A DNA stretch of 64,000 nt from the NCBI GenBank assembly GCA_965197555.1, contig OZ240213.1:186001-250000 (forward strand), given 5' to 3'. The notes below the pieces were generated by a model, which ran no database searches, had not been told where the DNA came from, and saw only the letters and a program-made list of their open reading frames with translations. The DNA is from G965197555 sp965197555. GTDB taxonomy: Bacteria > Chloroflexota > Dehalococcoidia > Lucifugimonadales > UBA3495. Shown piece by piece: positions 52,458-61,061 of the stretch. A program made the translations under genes and the position numbers. How positions within the stretch are numbered: the stretch's first letter is position 1; each line of letters opens with the position of its first letter.

Positions 52458-52907
52458 CTATTCTTCTACCTCCGCCTGTATGAAAACGGTGGCCTGAATG
52501 TCGTTGGACAGGTTCAACACCACCTCGTACTCACCGGGCTCCCGGATCGGCTCGGTAGGCTCCAGCAGCCGCCGATCAATGTTCCGGCCCAAGGAAGTGC
52601 TTAGCACCGCCGCAATCTGGACCGAGCTAATGGCCCCGTAATACCGGCCGTTTGGAGTCACTCTACCCGAGACCGTGACCATGGTGCCGTCCAAGGCTTC
52701 CGCCACATCTTGAAGGACCTCGGTTTCACGCACCCGAGTTTCATCCCCGGCAGCCTTAATCTTATGCAGTCGCTTGACCACCTCAGGGGTGGCCAGTTCC
52801 GCGAGACCTTTGGGAATCAAGTAGTTTCGCGCGTAACCATCGGCCACCTGACGCAACTCCCCGGCGCGGGCTTTATTCTGGACGTCTTGAAGGAATACAA
52901 CTTCCAT
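52458..52907 (-). CDS. rplI: Ribosomal protein bL9
   Basis: A 149-residue large-subunit protein. The N-terminal domain MEVVFLQDVQNKARAGELRQ with VADGYARNYLIPKGLA is the bL9 signature. The long central helix and the C-terminal RNA-binding domain follow. ATG 52907 matches the family start; the frame opens at 52925. A TATAAT at 52950-52945 on the minus strand is a likely -10. rpsF, ssb and rpsR, which usually precede rplI, are not next to it here. Confidence 0.95.
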   Translation of the reverse strand: MEVVFLQDVQNKARAGELRQVADGYARNYLIPKGLAELATPEVVKRLHKIKAAGDETRVRETEVLQDVAEALDGTMVTVSGRVTPNGRYYGAISSVQIAAVLSTSLGRNIDRRLLEPTEPIREPGEYEVVLNLSNDIQATVFIQAEVEE

Positions 52908-53415
52908 AGCAGACCCTTTCGACAAATATAGCTAACCGTTGGTTATTATAGTGAACAAATCTAAGTTAATAAACCGGGAAATGACGCCCCGGACTTTTGA
53001 GAGCCTAATCCGTATTCAAATGTCCGTTAGTGATGGGTTTGTCGAGCGGCACCGACACCCTTCGACAACCCTCAGGGTAACCGGAGGTTGATCAGGATGG
53101 AACGAATAAGAAGGCCTGTTAAAATGGTCCGGGACCGCGGAAAAGGACTTAATCCCTCCCCGGACTAACTGTCGAGACATCTCACAAGACGCCATCACCA
53201 TCCACCAAGTCACTCCCCCAGGGCGTTGCCGGTCTCGACAATCCGGTCCCGAACCACGCACAACCATAAATCCCCAAACTATCCTACTGTCAAGGCGAAT
53301 TGTGGCGAATCGGAGCCTCTCGCTAATCCTGTTTCGGGGTCCTTCCATAGCATGCAATTGACCGGGCCGTCAGGCGTGCTTACAATCGTTGTTATCGACA
53401 CAGGAGGGCAGTCCC
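52908..53415. other. Intergenic region with one REP-like unit
   Basis: It holds the rplI promoter region at the left and a REP-like unit at 53058-53084. Otherwise no gene is seen before the tenA start. Confidence 0.5.
53058..53084 (+). repeat. REP-like palindromic unit
   Basis: It reads CCCTTCGACAACCCTCAGGG then TAACCGG, similar to the units at 54141-54326. The CCCT...AGGG arms can form a hairpin. Confidence 0.55.
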
Positions 53416-54084
53416 TTGGGGTTCTCTGAAGACATCGAGCGTAAGGCTCTACCTCTACACAAAGCAATACTTGACCATCCTTTTGTGACCGGGGTAGGAG
53501 ACGGCAGCCTGCCGGTCGAAAAGTTCAAGTATTACGTCGCCCAGGACTACATCTACCTGATCGACTACAGCAGAGTGTTGGCCTTGGCATCGGCCAGAGC
53601 CCCGGACCTTGAGACCATGGGGTGGTTCGCTAAACTCCTGGACCAAGTCCTAAACACAGAAATGGACTTGCACCGTAATTATTGCGCCGAGTTCGGTATC
53701 ACCCGGGGTGAGTTAGAGGCAACCAAACCGGCCCCCAGCACCGTGGGTTACACCAGTTTCTTGCTCAATGTGGCCCATCAGGGAAGCTTTGGGGAGTTAG
53801 TGGCATCGTTGATGCCATGCCAATGGGGTTACTGGGAGATTGGTGAATATCTGACCCGACGGGGAGAGCCCGTCAGCGCCCCTTTGTATTGCACCTGGAT
53901 CCGGATGTACACCGATCCCGAGTACGCAGCACTCGCCCAAGCAATCCAGACCCTGGCCGATCGTGTCGCTAGTCATGTGGGCCGAGACGAACTAGCCTCT
54001 ATGGAAGAAGCCTACCTGACCAGCATGAGGCTAGAATACCGTTTCTGGGAGATGGCTTACACGCTGGAGGGTTGGGGGGTCTGA
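53416..54084 (+). CDS. tenA: TenA/thiaminase II family protein
   Basis: A 222-residue all-helical TenA. KFKYYVAQDYIYLIDYSR contains Asp44 and the Tyr residues of the pocket. LMPCQWGYWEIGEYL carries the catalytic Cys135, and the C-terminal block ends in YRFWEMAYTLEGW with the active-site Glu. TenA hydrolyses aminopyrimidine thiamine degradation products for salvage. The TTG 53416 start has AGGAGGG seven nt upstream; the frame opens at 53389. No thi operon is next to it. Confidence 0.9.
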   Translation: MGFSEDIERKALPLHKAILDHPFVTGVGDGSLPVEKFKYYVAQDYIYLIDYSRVLALASARAPDLETMGWFAKLLDQVLNTEMDLHRNYCAEFGITRGELEATKPAPSTVGYTSFLLNVAHQGSFGELVASLMPCQWGYWEIGEYLTRRGEPVSAPLYCTWIRMYTDPEYAALAQAIQTLADRVASHVGRDELASMEEAYLTSMRLEYRFWEMAYTLEGWGV

Positions 54085-54140
54085 ATAGGGTCTATTGATT
54101 GGCCCACTGCAATAAGCCAGCCAGAAGCAAATACGTTCTT

Positions 54141-54326
54141 GGTGAGCCCTTCGACAACATCAAGACAGGTCCATCTGCAGCCTGAGGAAAGGCCATTCGG
54201 TTAGCTCAGGGCAGGCTTGTAGAATATAACGTTGGGCCTTCGACAAGCTCAGGCCGAACGGCACATTTCGCTCGTGGTGAGCCTATCGAACCATGAACCG
54301 GAGGCCCTTCGGCGGGCTCAGAACGC
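54141..54326. repeat. Cluster of REP-like repeats
   Basis: Several degenerate copies of CCTTCGACAAGCTCAGG-type units occur: 54141-54170 (TTCGACAACATCAAGACAGG), 54233-54261 (CCTTCGACAAGCTCAGGCC then GAACGG) and 54273-54326 (GTGGTGAGCCTATCGAACCA and GCCCTTCGGCGGGCTCAGAA). The family resembles intergenic REP/TCGACAAGCTCAGG elements that spread widely in bacteria. Confidence 0.65.
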
Positions 54327-54449
54327 TAGCAGTGATGGCGTTACGGCGGAGATCAAATGACCTGAGATTTGAATTCCTAGTCAATCCTCTTCCCTGGCCG
54401 GACGAATTTAGGTCTCGTCAAACCCTCCGCAGGTCCCCTAAAGAAAACA

Positions 54450-54477
54450 GTTGGCGCTTGTTGTAACAAGCGCCAAC
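54450..54477 (-). terminator. Terminator of the NHL gene
   Basis: A 13-bp perfect stem (GTTGGCGCTTGTT with its complement) around GT, followed on the minus strand by GTTTTCTTT. It is 57 nt downstream of the NHL stop. Confidence 0.7.
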
Positions 54478-54533
54478 ATGTTTCTCGATCAATCAACCCC
54501 ACACAGGGCTGATTTTAGGGGGGCTTCCCTCTC

Positions 54534-55595
54534 CTAGGCGAATGCCATCTCGGCGTTCTTCCGGTAGATCTGGAACCGGTGCCGGGTGGTGTCAGCAATG
54601 ACGATCCGGCCATTGGGGTCCACCTTCACCGCAACAGGCGCCCACAGCACTTTCTCAGGAGTGAAATCCCGTACGCCAAACCGCTGCCGGATCATGTCGG
54701 GGTTAGACTTGATCTTGTCCACCCCTAGCTTGGACAGTCCAGCGTCTCCGGTGAATTCGGTGATGAACCGGCCCTCAGAGGTGAGCACTTGGACACGGTT
54801 GTTTAACCAGTCGGCAACGTAGACGTCTCCATCCTCGTCCACTGCGACACCGGTCGGCCGGTTGAATTGGCCCACTGCGCGCGGCACGACCCGGATGCCG
54901 CCGTGCTCCCTGACGATAGAGGCGTCTCCTCCAGTGCCGAGCTTCCCGAAAGTAGCCAGCCACTCCCCTTCAGAGGTGAAGGACTGAATTCGGTCGTTGC
55001 GCCAGTCGGCCACGAAGACGTTATCGTCCCTGTCCAAGCCGATGCCCCACGGGGTGTTGAATTGCCCCGGTCCGTCGCCGAAGGTTCCGAATTTACTGAT
55101 GAACCGGCCATCGAGAGTGAACTTTTGAACCCGGTGATTCTGGCTGTCCACCACGTACAAGGTCTGGTCCTTACTTATGGCTAGCCCCGATGGACGGTCC
55201 AATTCACCGTCTCCGGACCCATGGGTTCCCCAATGGCTCAGGTACTCTCCGTCCCGGTTGTAGATGGTGATGCGGTGCAGCCATTCGTCAGACACGTACA
55301 CATTGACGTCTTTGTCCAGAGCAATCGCCATAGGCCACCTAAACTGCCCGGGCTGCTCACCGTAGGAGCCAAACTCGGTTATGTATTCTTCTCCCTCTTC
55401 GGTAAAGCGCCAGAGGTTGATCCTGGTGCCGTCTGACCGGGACTCAAAGGAGCGGTTCACAATGTAGACCGTGTTGTCCGGACCAAATGCCATGTCCATT
55501 GGATTGCGAAACCCGGTGCCCTGGAACTCGGATCTTCCGACTACGGAGTCAAAGGTGAAGGTCCGATCGTTGATTCCCAGAAATACACTAGCCAC
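54534..55595 (-). CDS. NHL-repeat beta-propeller protein
   Basis: A 353-residue six-bladed propeller built from NHL repeats such as GQFRWPMAIALDKDVNVYVS, GELDRPSGLAISKDQTLYVV, GQFNTPWGIGLDRDDNVFVA and GQFNRPTGVAVDEDGDVYVA. No signal peptide. Such proteins are scaffolds, or hydrolases of the PAL type, but no catalytic set is visible here. AGGAGG precedes the ATG at 55595. It follows the DUF1800/DUF1501 operon in orientation and may be transcribed separately. Confidence 0.88.
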   Translation of the reverse strand: MASVFLGINDRTFTFDSVVGRSEFQGTGFRNPMDMAFGPDNTVYIVNRSFESRSDGTRINLWRFTEEGEEYITEFGSYGEQPGQFRWPMAIALDKDVNVYVSDEWLHRITIYNRDGEYLSHWGTHGSGDGELDRPSGLAISKDQTLYVVDSQNHRVQKFTLDGRFISKFGTFGDGPGQFNTPWGIGLDRDDNVFVADWRNDRIQSFTSEGEWLATFGKLGTGGDASIVREHGGIRVVPRAVGQFNRPTGVAVDEDGDVYVADWLNNRVQVLTSEGRFITEFTGDAGLSKLGVDKIKSNPDMIRQRFGVRDFTPEKVLWAPVAVKVDPNGRIVIADTTRHRFQIYRKNAEMAFA

Positions 55596-55718
55596 GGCTT
55601 ACCTCCTGAGCAAGATATATTGTTGGCTGCCCCCTATCCCGTTCATCGAATAGGGGCGCCAGATTTCTGCGCTGTCTCTCCCAAGGGAGTTGCCTAAGCC
55701 TCTCCCTGGGTGGAGCGG

Positions 55719-55743
55719 CGCCCAGCGATGATATCGCTGGGCG
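55719..55743 (-). terminator. Terminator of the DUF1800/DUF1501 operon
   Basis: An 11-bp perfect stem (CGCCCAGCGAT with its complement) around GAT, 12 nt after the DUF1501 stop on the minus strand. Confidence 0.6.
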
Positions 55744-55754
55744 TTGGTTCCAGC

Positions 55755-56894
55755 CTAGAGAAAATCGACTTGCTCGAAAGTGCCGTTGACGATGGGCTTG
55801 GCGTCCAGCCCCATCCAGCGCTCCAGCAGGGTCGAGTAGGCAGAGCGGAAGTCAAGGTCGTGCTGTAGGTTGCCCCCGTCCTCCAGCTCGTTTTCTTTCA
55901 GGGAGGGATACTTGCCGTATATGCCGCCCTTGACCTTCTCACCAATCGCAAAGGCGATGCCACCGGTGCCGTGGTCGGTGCCAGAGCCGTTGTCCATTGC
56001 GCGGCGCCCGAACTCCGAGTACAAGAACATGACCACGTTGTCACCGATGTTGAGTGCCCGTGTGTCGGCCATGTAGGAATCGACGTTGGAGGCTACATCC
56101 AACAACAGGTTGGAGTGGCCCACGGCCTGATTGGCGTGTGTGTCGAAGATATTGTAGGGTGCGGTGGTGAACAGGATCCTGGTGCCAAACTCCGCATTAT
56201 GCACTTGGACCATGTCTTTCATGTACCCACCCATGGCGCTATTCATGTACTCGACGTTGGACGAGTACTTGCCAGGGGCAGTGCCCAGTATGTCAGCTCC
56301 CTTGAGAGCTTCAATGCCGGTGCGGCGGATGTAATCATTTACGGCACCACTACCAATAGCAGGAGAGTACATCCGGCCAAACAGGTCCAAGGCCTCGGTG
56401 CGCTCCACTTCAACCTCAAGGTCAGTCAGCAACCCATAGCTGCTCAAGTCTCCCACCGAGGCCACGGGCACTCCTTCCATGGCCAATGAGCGGGGTAGAC
56501 CGCGGCCGAAGTTCACGCCGGTTAGCACGTTCTCCCCAGTGGGATCGATTGCCTTGAGGGTACGGCCCAACCAGCCCTCCACGCCCAGGATGTCAGGCTC
56601 ACAGGTAGCCCAGATGTCCATGGAGCGGAAGTGAGACAAGCTGGGATGAGGATAACCGATTCCCAGTATGATCGCCAGCTTCCCTTCGTCCCAGTATTTC
56701 TTGAGGGGGGCCAGGGACGGATGAAAACCAAGTTCGTCGTTGATAGGTACAATCTGGTCTTCAGGAATCCCCAGGCTGGGCCGGTAATCCCGGTACAACG
56801 GGTCGTTAAAGGGGATCACCGTGTTCAAGCCGTCGTTGCCACCGGAAAGCGACACGACCGCCAGGACAGGGTCTTTCTTGGTAGAAACCATCAC
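55755..56894 (-). CDS. DUF1501 domain protein
   Basis: A 379-residue protein of the DUF1501 family, related to sulfatase-fold hydrolases: VLAVVSLSGGNDGLNTVIPF at the start, HPSLSHFRSMDIWATCEPD and FLYSEFGRRAMDNGSGTDHG. The last has the metal-binding pattern EFGR and GTDHG. Many members are exported by Tat, but this one lacks an obvious N-terminal signal. It lies 20 nt after DUF1800 and is co-transcribed; the pair is common in many phyla and its function is unknown. Confidence 0.9.
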   Translation of the reverse strand: MMVSTKKDPVLAVVSLSGGNDGLNTVIPFNDPLYRDYRPSLGIPEDQIVPINDELGFHPSLAPLKKYWDEGKLAIILGIGYPHPSLSHFRSMDIWATCEPDILGVEGWLGRTLKAIDPTGENVLTGVNFGRGLPRSLAMEGVPVASVGDLSSYGLLTDLEVEVERTEALDLFGRMYSPAIGSGAVNDYIRRTGIEALKGADILGTAPGKYSSNVEYMNSAMGGYMKDMVQVHNAEFGTRILFTTAPYNIFDTHANQAVGHSNLLLDVASNVDSYMADTRALNIGDNVVMFLYSEFGRRAMDNGSGTDHGTGGIAFAIGEKVKGGIYGKYPSLKENELEDGGNLQHDLDFRSAYSTLLERWMGLDAKPIVNGTFEQVDFL

Positions 56895-56914
56895 ATCTCC
56901 TCCGATGTTAATTT

Positions 56915-58339
56915 TTAGCCAAACTGGAATTCTGAGGTCGTTGCGATCATCTGAAGCATCTCGCCCGTCCGGCGGTTGAAGTCGGCGCGCTCGCTCTCCG
57001 AGCCATGCCGCAACTCCCCACTTCGCGATGCATGTGCAATGAGCTCGCTTCGGGTCTCGTCAGCAACCTCTATAGGCCCCACCAAGTCTAAGCAGCCATC
57101 AACCAGCTGGTCTGGTGACAAGCTTTGACCTTGAGCCATTAGCCTGTTGACCATCGACTGCACTCCGGGCAGCTCGGTATTCCCCAACATGCCGCTGGCG
57201 AAGTTGATGCGGTCGATAAGGCTCCCGCTGTTGATCCACTCCGCTCCCATATGCCAACCCTCCACGGTGGGCGGGTTGTACAGGTCTAAGCCCATGTACT
57301 TCGGCTCCATGGCGACAAAGAACAGCCCAGGCTTGGGTTCCATGTGGTCTTTGACCATTCGTACAGTGCCGATCACTACATCCGCCGGGCTTTTGACCTT
57401 GGCGAAGCGGACCGACTCGGACTTAAACCAGTCAGAAGTAAAGAGGGTCTGGAGCATGGCTTTGATCTCGTATCCCGAGTCAAAGTATGCCTTCTCCAGG
57501 TCCTTGATGGCCTCGGGGTCTCGAGGCTCGGCGAGGCGCCAGGCCGGTACGGGAGGCTCGTCGGCAACGAAGAAATCGTACAGCTTGCGCGCGATGAATC
57601 GAGCGGCCGCAGGCTGTTTGCAAATGATGTCGATGCAGTCCTCGCCGTTCCACGGCCCGGTCTCACCCAGGAACGTCTTGTCGCTATCGTCATGGTCTGC
57701 CGGATCGAAGCGGAACTCGAAGGGAGTGCGGCCATACGGGAACACCGGCATGGTGGGAGCCAGGTTCCATCCGGTGAAAGCACGGGCACAGGCTTTCACG
57801 TCATCCTCACTGTAGTTGAGCTCGCCATCTTTGCCTACACCCAGCGAGAACAACTCCAACAGCTCCCGGCCATAGTTTTCGTTTACGGCGACTTTGTGGC
57901 TCTCGATGTTGTCCAGGTAATAGAGCATAGCGGGGTCGGTGGAAAGCCTCAAGAGCAGGTCCCTGAAGTTACCCATCCCGTGATCTCGAAACCAGTCTAT
58001 CTGCAGACATGTCGTCCGGGCGTTATCCACCTTGTTGTCCCCGGAGCAAAAGATGGTATGCCAGAAGAGGGACATCTTCTCCTGCAGTTGGTGCTTGTTA
58101 TTGATCATCCGGTAGACCCATTCGGTCTGACCAGTTTCGATGGCAGCCTTGTCAAAGTAGCTGGGATAGGCCCGGAACAGCATATCTTCGTCGATTCCGG
58201 GCTCTGGGCCGGGATTCAGAAACTCCGCAACGACATTGTCGTAGCCTTGGGCGACTCTATCCTCGATCTCATCACGGCTCGCTCCGAACCCGGCGCGACG
58301 CAGCAAGTGCGCCATAAGCGCAATGTCTTGGTCTGACAT
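56915..58339 (-). CDS. DUF1800 domain protein
   Basis: A 474-residue DUF1800 protein: HLLRRAGFGASRDEIEDRVA at the start, then LFWHTIFCSGDNKV, NENYGRELLELFSLGV, YSEDDVKACARAFTGW and PPTVEGWHMGAEWINSGSL. These are the standard blocks. The Glu and His residues in EKMSLFWHT and NYGRELLELFS are strongly conserved in the family, but no reaction is known. It is the first gene of an operon with DUF1501. GGAGGA precedes the ATG. Confidence 0.9.
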   Translation of the reverse strand: MSDQDIALMAHLLRRAGFGASRDEIEDRVAQGYDNVVAEFLNPGPEPGIDEDMLFRAYPSYFDKAAIETGQTEWVYRMINNKHQLQEKMSLFWHTIFCSGDNKVDNARTTCLQIDWFRDHGMGNFRDLLLRLSTDPAMLYYLDNIESHKVAVNENYGRELLELFSLGVGKDGELNYSEDDVKACARAFTGWNLAPTMPVFPYGRTPFEFRFDPADHDDSDKTFLGETGPWNGEDCIDIICKQPAAARFIARKLYDFFVADEPPVPAWRLAEPRDPEAIKDLEKAYFDSGYEIKAMLQTLFTSDWFKSESVRFAKVKSPADVVIGTVRMVKDHMEPKPGLFFVAMEPKYMGLDLYNPPTVEGWHMGAEWINSGSLIDRINFASGMLGNTELPGVQSMVNRLMAQGQSLSPDQLVDGCLDLVGPIEVADETRSELIAHASRSGELRHGSESERADFNRRTGEMLQMIATTSEFQFG

Positions 58340-58664
58340 TTAATCCTCCTCTCCGATGTTTTGGATTTCAGCGACCCGCCTTAACAACCATGGACTTATC
58401 AAGGGGATCCATCATGCGACAGCGCCGATAACAAAAGATACCGGTTTCGGCACGCCGAAACGGTATCTAGGATTGTGTACGCAAATATTTAATATCTTTA
58501 GCTTCCCTCTGTCAATACTGGCTCAGGTACACGATGGGTTCTAATTGTTTTGTTATAACCATTATTACCTGAGCACACAAACCGCGTCAATGACACGGAA
58601 ACTCGCCCAATCATGCCCTCTAACCCACGAGTCTTCTTGTTAAAACAGGGCATGCTCATATAGC
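58340..58664. other. Intergenic region with a hairpin, no gene seen
   Basis: About 0.3 kb between uppP and the DUF1800 operon; the only feature is the hairpin at 58436-58468. Confidence 0.5.
58436..58468 (-). terminator. Hairpin terminator downstream of uppP
   Basis: AGATACCGGTTTCGGC pairs with GCCGAAACGGTATCT with one bulged G. On the minus strand it is followed by TTTTGTT. It is about 200 nt after the uppP stop. Confidence 0.55.
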
Positions 58665-59456
58665 TCAGAGGACGCCTACGCCCCAGACCACCAGGGCTGA
58701 GACGCCAACCAACCCGCAATACACAGAGAACCACCACAGTTGTCCTCTTTGGAGCCACCGCATCAACCAGTAAATCGCTAGCAATCCCGCGAGGAATGCC
58801 ACAACGCCGGCTAGCACCAATCCCCCAGCGTCGGCCTCAGTTAGGTGCGGCTCCCGTAATAAGGTGAACAAAGACGCCGCCATTATCGTCGGCACCGCCA
58901 GCAGAAAAGAAAACTCCGCTGCGGCGGTGCGGCCCATTCCACCCCACAGCCCGGCGACGATGGTCAAGCCGCTGCGAGACAACCCCGGGAACACAGCCAA
59001 CCCCTGGGCCAAGCCAACCAGCAAAGCCGCCTTCCAGCCTACGCTTAATAGGGACTCGGGTCCGTTGGTGGGTCTGATGAACCGGACCGAAAAAAGCGTT
59101 GCGGCGGTTACCACCAACATTGCCCCAACCAAGAGAGGCGACGCAAAAGCAGCTACGATTAGATTCCGTAGAAGTAACCCCAGCACCGCGGTGACAGCGA
59201 ATGCCAAGCATAGCATCAGGCACAACCGGCGCGACGCCGGGTCGTTACGTAAGCCCAGGATCACCGACCAGAACCTATGGCGAAAATATATGACCACGGC
59301 CAGTGACGTAGCAACATGCACCACCATCTCCAAAGCGAGGCCGGGAGATCGGTAAGCCAGAAGCTCCGATCCCAACACCAAGTGGCCGGAACTGGAAACA
59401 GGTAAGAACTCAGTTAATCCCTGGACCAGCCCCAGTATTATGACTGATACAAACAG
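58665..59456 (-). CDS. uppP: Undecaprenyl-diphosphatase, non-canonical start
   Basis: A 263-residue membrane phosphatase that recycles undecaprenyl carrier lipid for cell-wall synthesis. The catalytic motifs are LVQGLTEFLPVSSSGHL near residues 10-26 and PGLSRSGLTIVAG later; about seven hydrophobic helices follow. The first motif lies upstream of every ATG, GTG or TTG: the next TTG is inside the motif (59384/59381). In-frame upstream is TGA, GTC, CTG, so the start is probably CTG at 59456 with AGGA upstream. A frameshift in the first codons is an alternative. Confidence 0.85.
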   Translation of the reverse strand: MFVSVIILGLVQGLTEFLPVSSSGHLVLGSELLAYRSPGLALEMVVHVATSLAVVIYFRHRFWSVILGLRNDPASRRLCLMLCLAFAVTAVLGLLLRNLIVAAFASPLLVGAMLVVTAATLFSVRFIRPTNGPESLLSVGWKAALLVGLAQGLAVFPGLSRSGLTIVAGLWGGMGRTAAAEFSFLLAVPTIMAASLFTLLREPHLTEADAGGLVLAGVVAFLAGLLAIYWLMRWLQRGQLWWFSVYCGLVGVSALVVWGVGVL

Positions 59457-59617
59457 GACTCATTCCTGGGCAATTATCTGGGAAACTATCCGGGCAACTG
59501 GCCGGGCAACGACCTGGTCCCGGGGCATGTTACCGCAGGGTATCAACGCCCTCAACACCACCGAGAGAACCCTTCGTTAGAACCATTATTCTGTTGGCAT
59601 CAGTAGGCGATCATCAA

Positions 59618-60367
59618 CTATTGGGCCGTCCAACCCCCATCGATCACCAACTCGCTTCCTGTCACAAAGGATGCCTCGTCCGAAGCCAGGTAAAGCGCTC
59701 CGAACGCAACATCCTCTGGTTGTCCAAGCCGAGGTATGGGGTTGGTTGCCAATCTGATCTCCCGAAAGGCTTCATCGTTTATCACATCTCGGGTCATGAG
59801 GGTCTCGATGACGCCGGGATGGATGGAATTGGCTCTGATGCCATCCCGAGCGTATTGGATGGCCGTTGCCTTGGTTAGCAGGCGGACCGCCCCCTTGGAG
59901 GCATTGTAGGCCGATGCATACGGACTCCCCACCAACCCTGCAATGGACGAGATATTTACTATTGAACCACCGCCTGCCTTGCGCATTTCGGCAATGGCTG
60001 CTTTGGTGCCCAGAAACACTCCCTTTGCGTTGACATCCATCACTTGGTCCCACGACTCCTCGCTGGTCTCTTCTACACGTAGTGTGCGGAATATTCCCGC
60101 GTCGTTCACCAGGATGTCGAGCTTGTCGAACCGAGTCACTACGGCGGCCACCGCCTGTTCCCATTGTGATTCAACGGTCACATCGAGACGAACGAAGACA
60201 CACTCGCCCCCGGACTCGTTGATCTCAGCCTCGGTCTGGCGGCCTTCTGCCTCGAGGATGTCCCCGATGACTATCTTGGCACCTTCTCTGGCAAAGAGCT
60301 TGGCTTCTGTAGCACCCATCCCCCTGGCGCCACCGCTGATTAAAGCAACTTTGTTTTCAAGACGCAT
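59618..60367 (-). CDS. SDR-family dehydrogenase (glucose 1-dehydrogenase-like)
   Basis: A 249-residue classical short-chain dehydrogenase. The cofactor motif is SGGARGMGATEA (residues 11-22), NDAGI is at about 88-92, and the catalytic Ser-Tyr-Lys set is in SSIAGLVGSPYASAYNASKG. The C-terminal VTGSELVIDGGWTAQ is standard. The NAD(P) preference is not obvious. It is monocistronic. Confidence 0.92.
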   Translation of the reverse strand: MRLENKVALISGGARGMGATEAKLFAREGAKIVIGDILEAEGRQTEAEINESGGECVFVRLDVTVESQWEQAVAAVVTRFDKLDILVNDAGIFRTLRVEETSEESWDQVMDVNAKGVFLGTKAAIAEMRKAGGGSIVNISSIAGLVGSPYASAYNASKGAVRLLTKATAIQYARDGIRANSIHPGVIETLMTRDVINDEAFREIRLATNPIPRLGQPEDVAFGALYLASDEASFVTGSELVIDGGWTAQ

Positions 60368-60798
60368 CTCTCAGCTCCAACTCAGAATCTGTTCTTGGAT
60401 TATAGGTTAATCGCAAAGTCCATAAAAAATGCGCCCCGCAGGACGCCCCCCTCGAGCGACGGTCCCACTCAAGCAACGGACAGATTCCCCCCTTTTCTTT
60501 CCGGTGCGCTACGGTATACCCCTTTTGGGACTGCCATCAAATAGCCTTCACACCGCCTCGCGTTACGCCACCCTCCGCTAACATGATTTTAAAGAGGCAA
60601 CAATACCCCTTTCAGTAACAATACTTGTGAGTCAATTCGCAATGTTGACATTCCAGGTTGAGGGTGCCTAAAATCTGGCCCACGCTGGAACCAGCAACAT
60701 ATCAGTGGAAAGTCCTCCTGAGGGCTCCAGCTACACAGGGGAATGGCCTCAACATCATTGATGTTTTATCGACCCAGATCAGTGCCCTGAGGACAGGG
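60368..60798. other. Intergenic region carrying a promoter
   Basis: Gene-free; the only feature is the promoter at 60645-60674 and the 5' untranslated region before 60799. Confidence 0.5.
60645..60674 (+). promoter_or_regulatory. Promoter of the Lrp-ligand-domain/bfr operon
   Basis: TTGACA and TAAAAT are 18 bp apart. It lies inside the open frame that starts at 60658, so the translation start must be later (60799). Confidence 0.6.
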
Positions 60799-61026
60799 AT
60801 GGCAGCAAGCGCCTATATCCTGATAAACGTAGAACCAGCGAAAACCAAGACCGTAATGGAGCGCCTCCAGGCTATCTCCGGCGCTGCGGTCTACGAACTC
60901 CTGGGACCCTACGATATGGTTGTTGACCTGGAAGCCGACACTCACGAAGATATTACATCGATCCTACGCAACAAGATCCGGCCCATCCAAGGCGTGACCA
61001 ATACCACCACCTGCGTGTGTCTGTGA
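60799..61026 (+). CDS. Lrp/AsnC ligand-binding (RAM) domain protein
   Basis: A 75-residue stand-alone RAM domain: AASAYILINVEPAKTKTVME then GAAVYELLGPYDMVVDLEAD. It lacks a DNA-binding domain. Such proteins bind amino acids or act as small regulators or partners. ATG 60799 has GAGGACAGGG upstream, whereas the frame opens at 60658. It lies 36 nt before bacterioferritin and is probably in the same operon. Confidence 0.8.
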   Translation: MAASAYILINVEPAKTKTVMERLQAISGAAVYELLGPYDMVVDLEADTHEDITSILRNKIRPIQGVTNTTTCVCL

Positions 61027-61061
61027 ACACGGGACCGCAATGATGGCCGACGAGGGGATTT

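Larger units (their letters stand above)
54085..54533. other. Intergenic repeat region and terminator
   Basis: Gene-free; it holds the REP-like cluster at 54141-54326 and the terminator of the downstream minus-strand gene. Confidence 0.6.

Noticed and set aside
57344..58336. Long plus-strand open frame opposite DUF1800
   Set aside because: It is antisense to a clear DUF1800 gene, has no family similarity, and its composition is that of a shadow frame.
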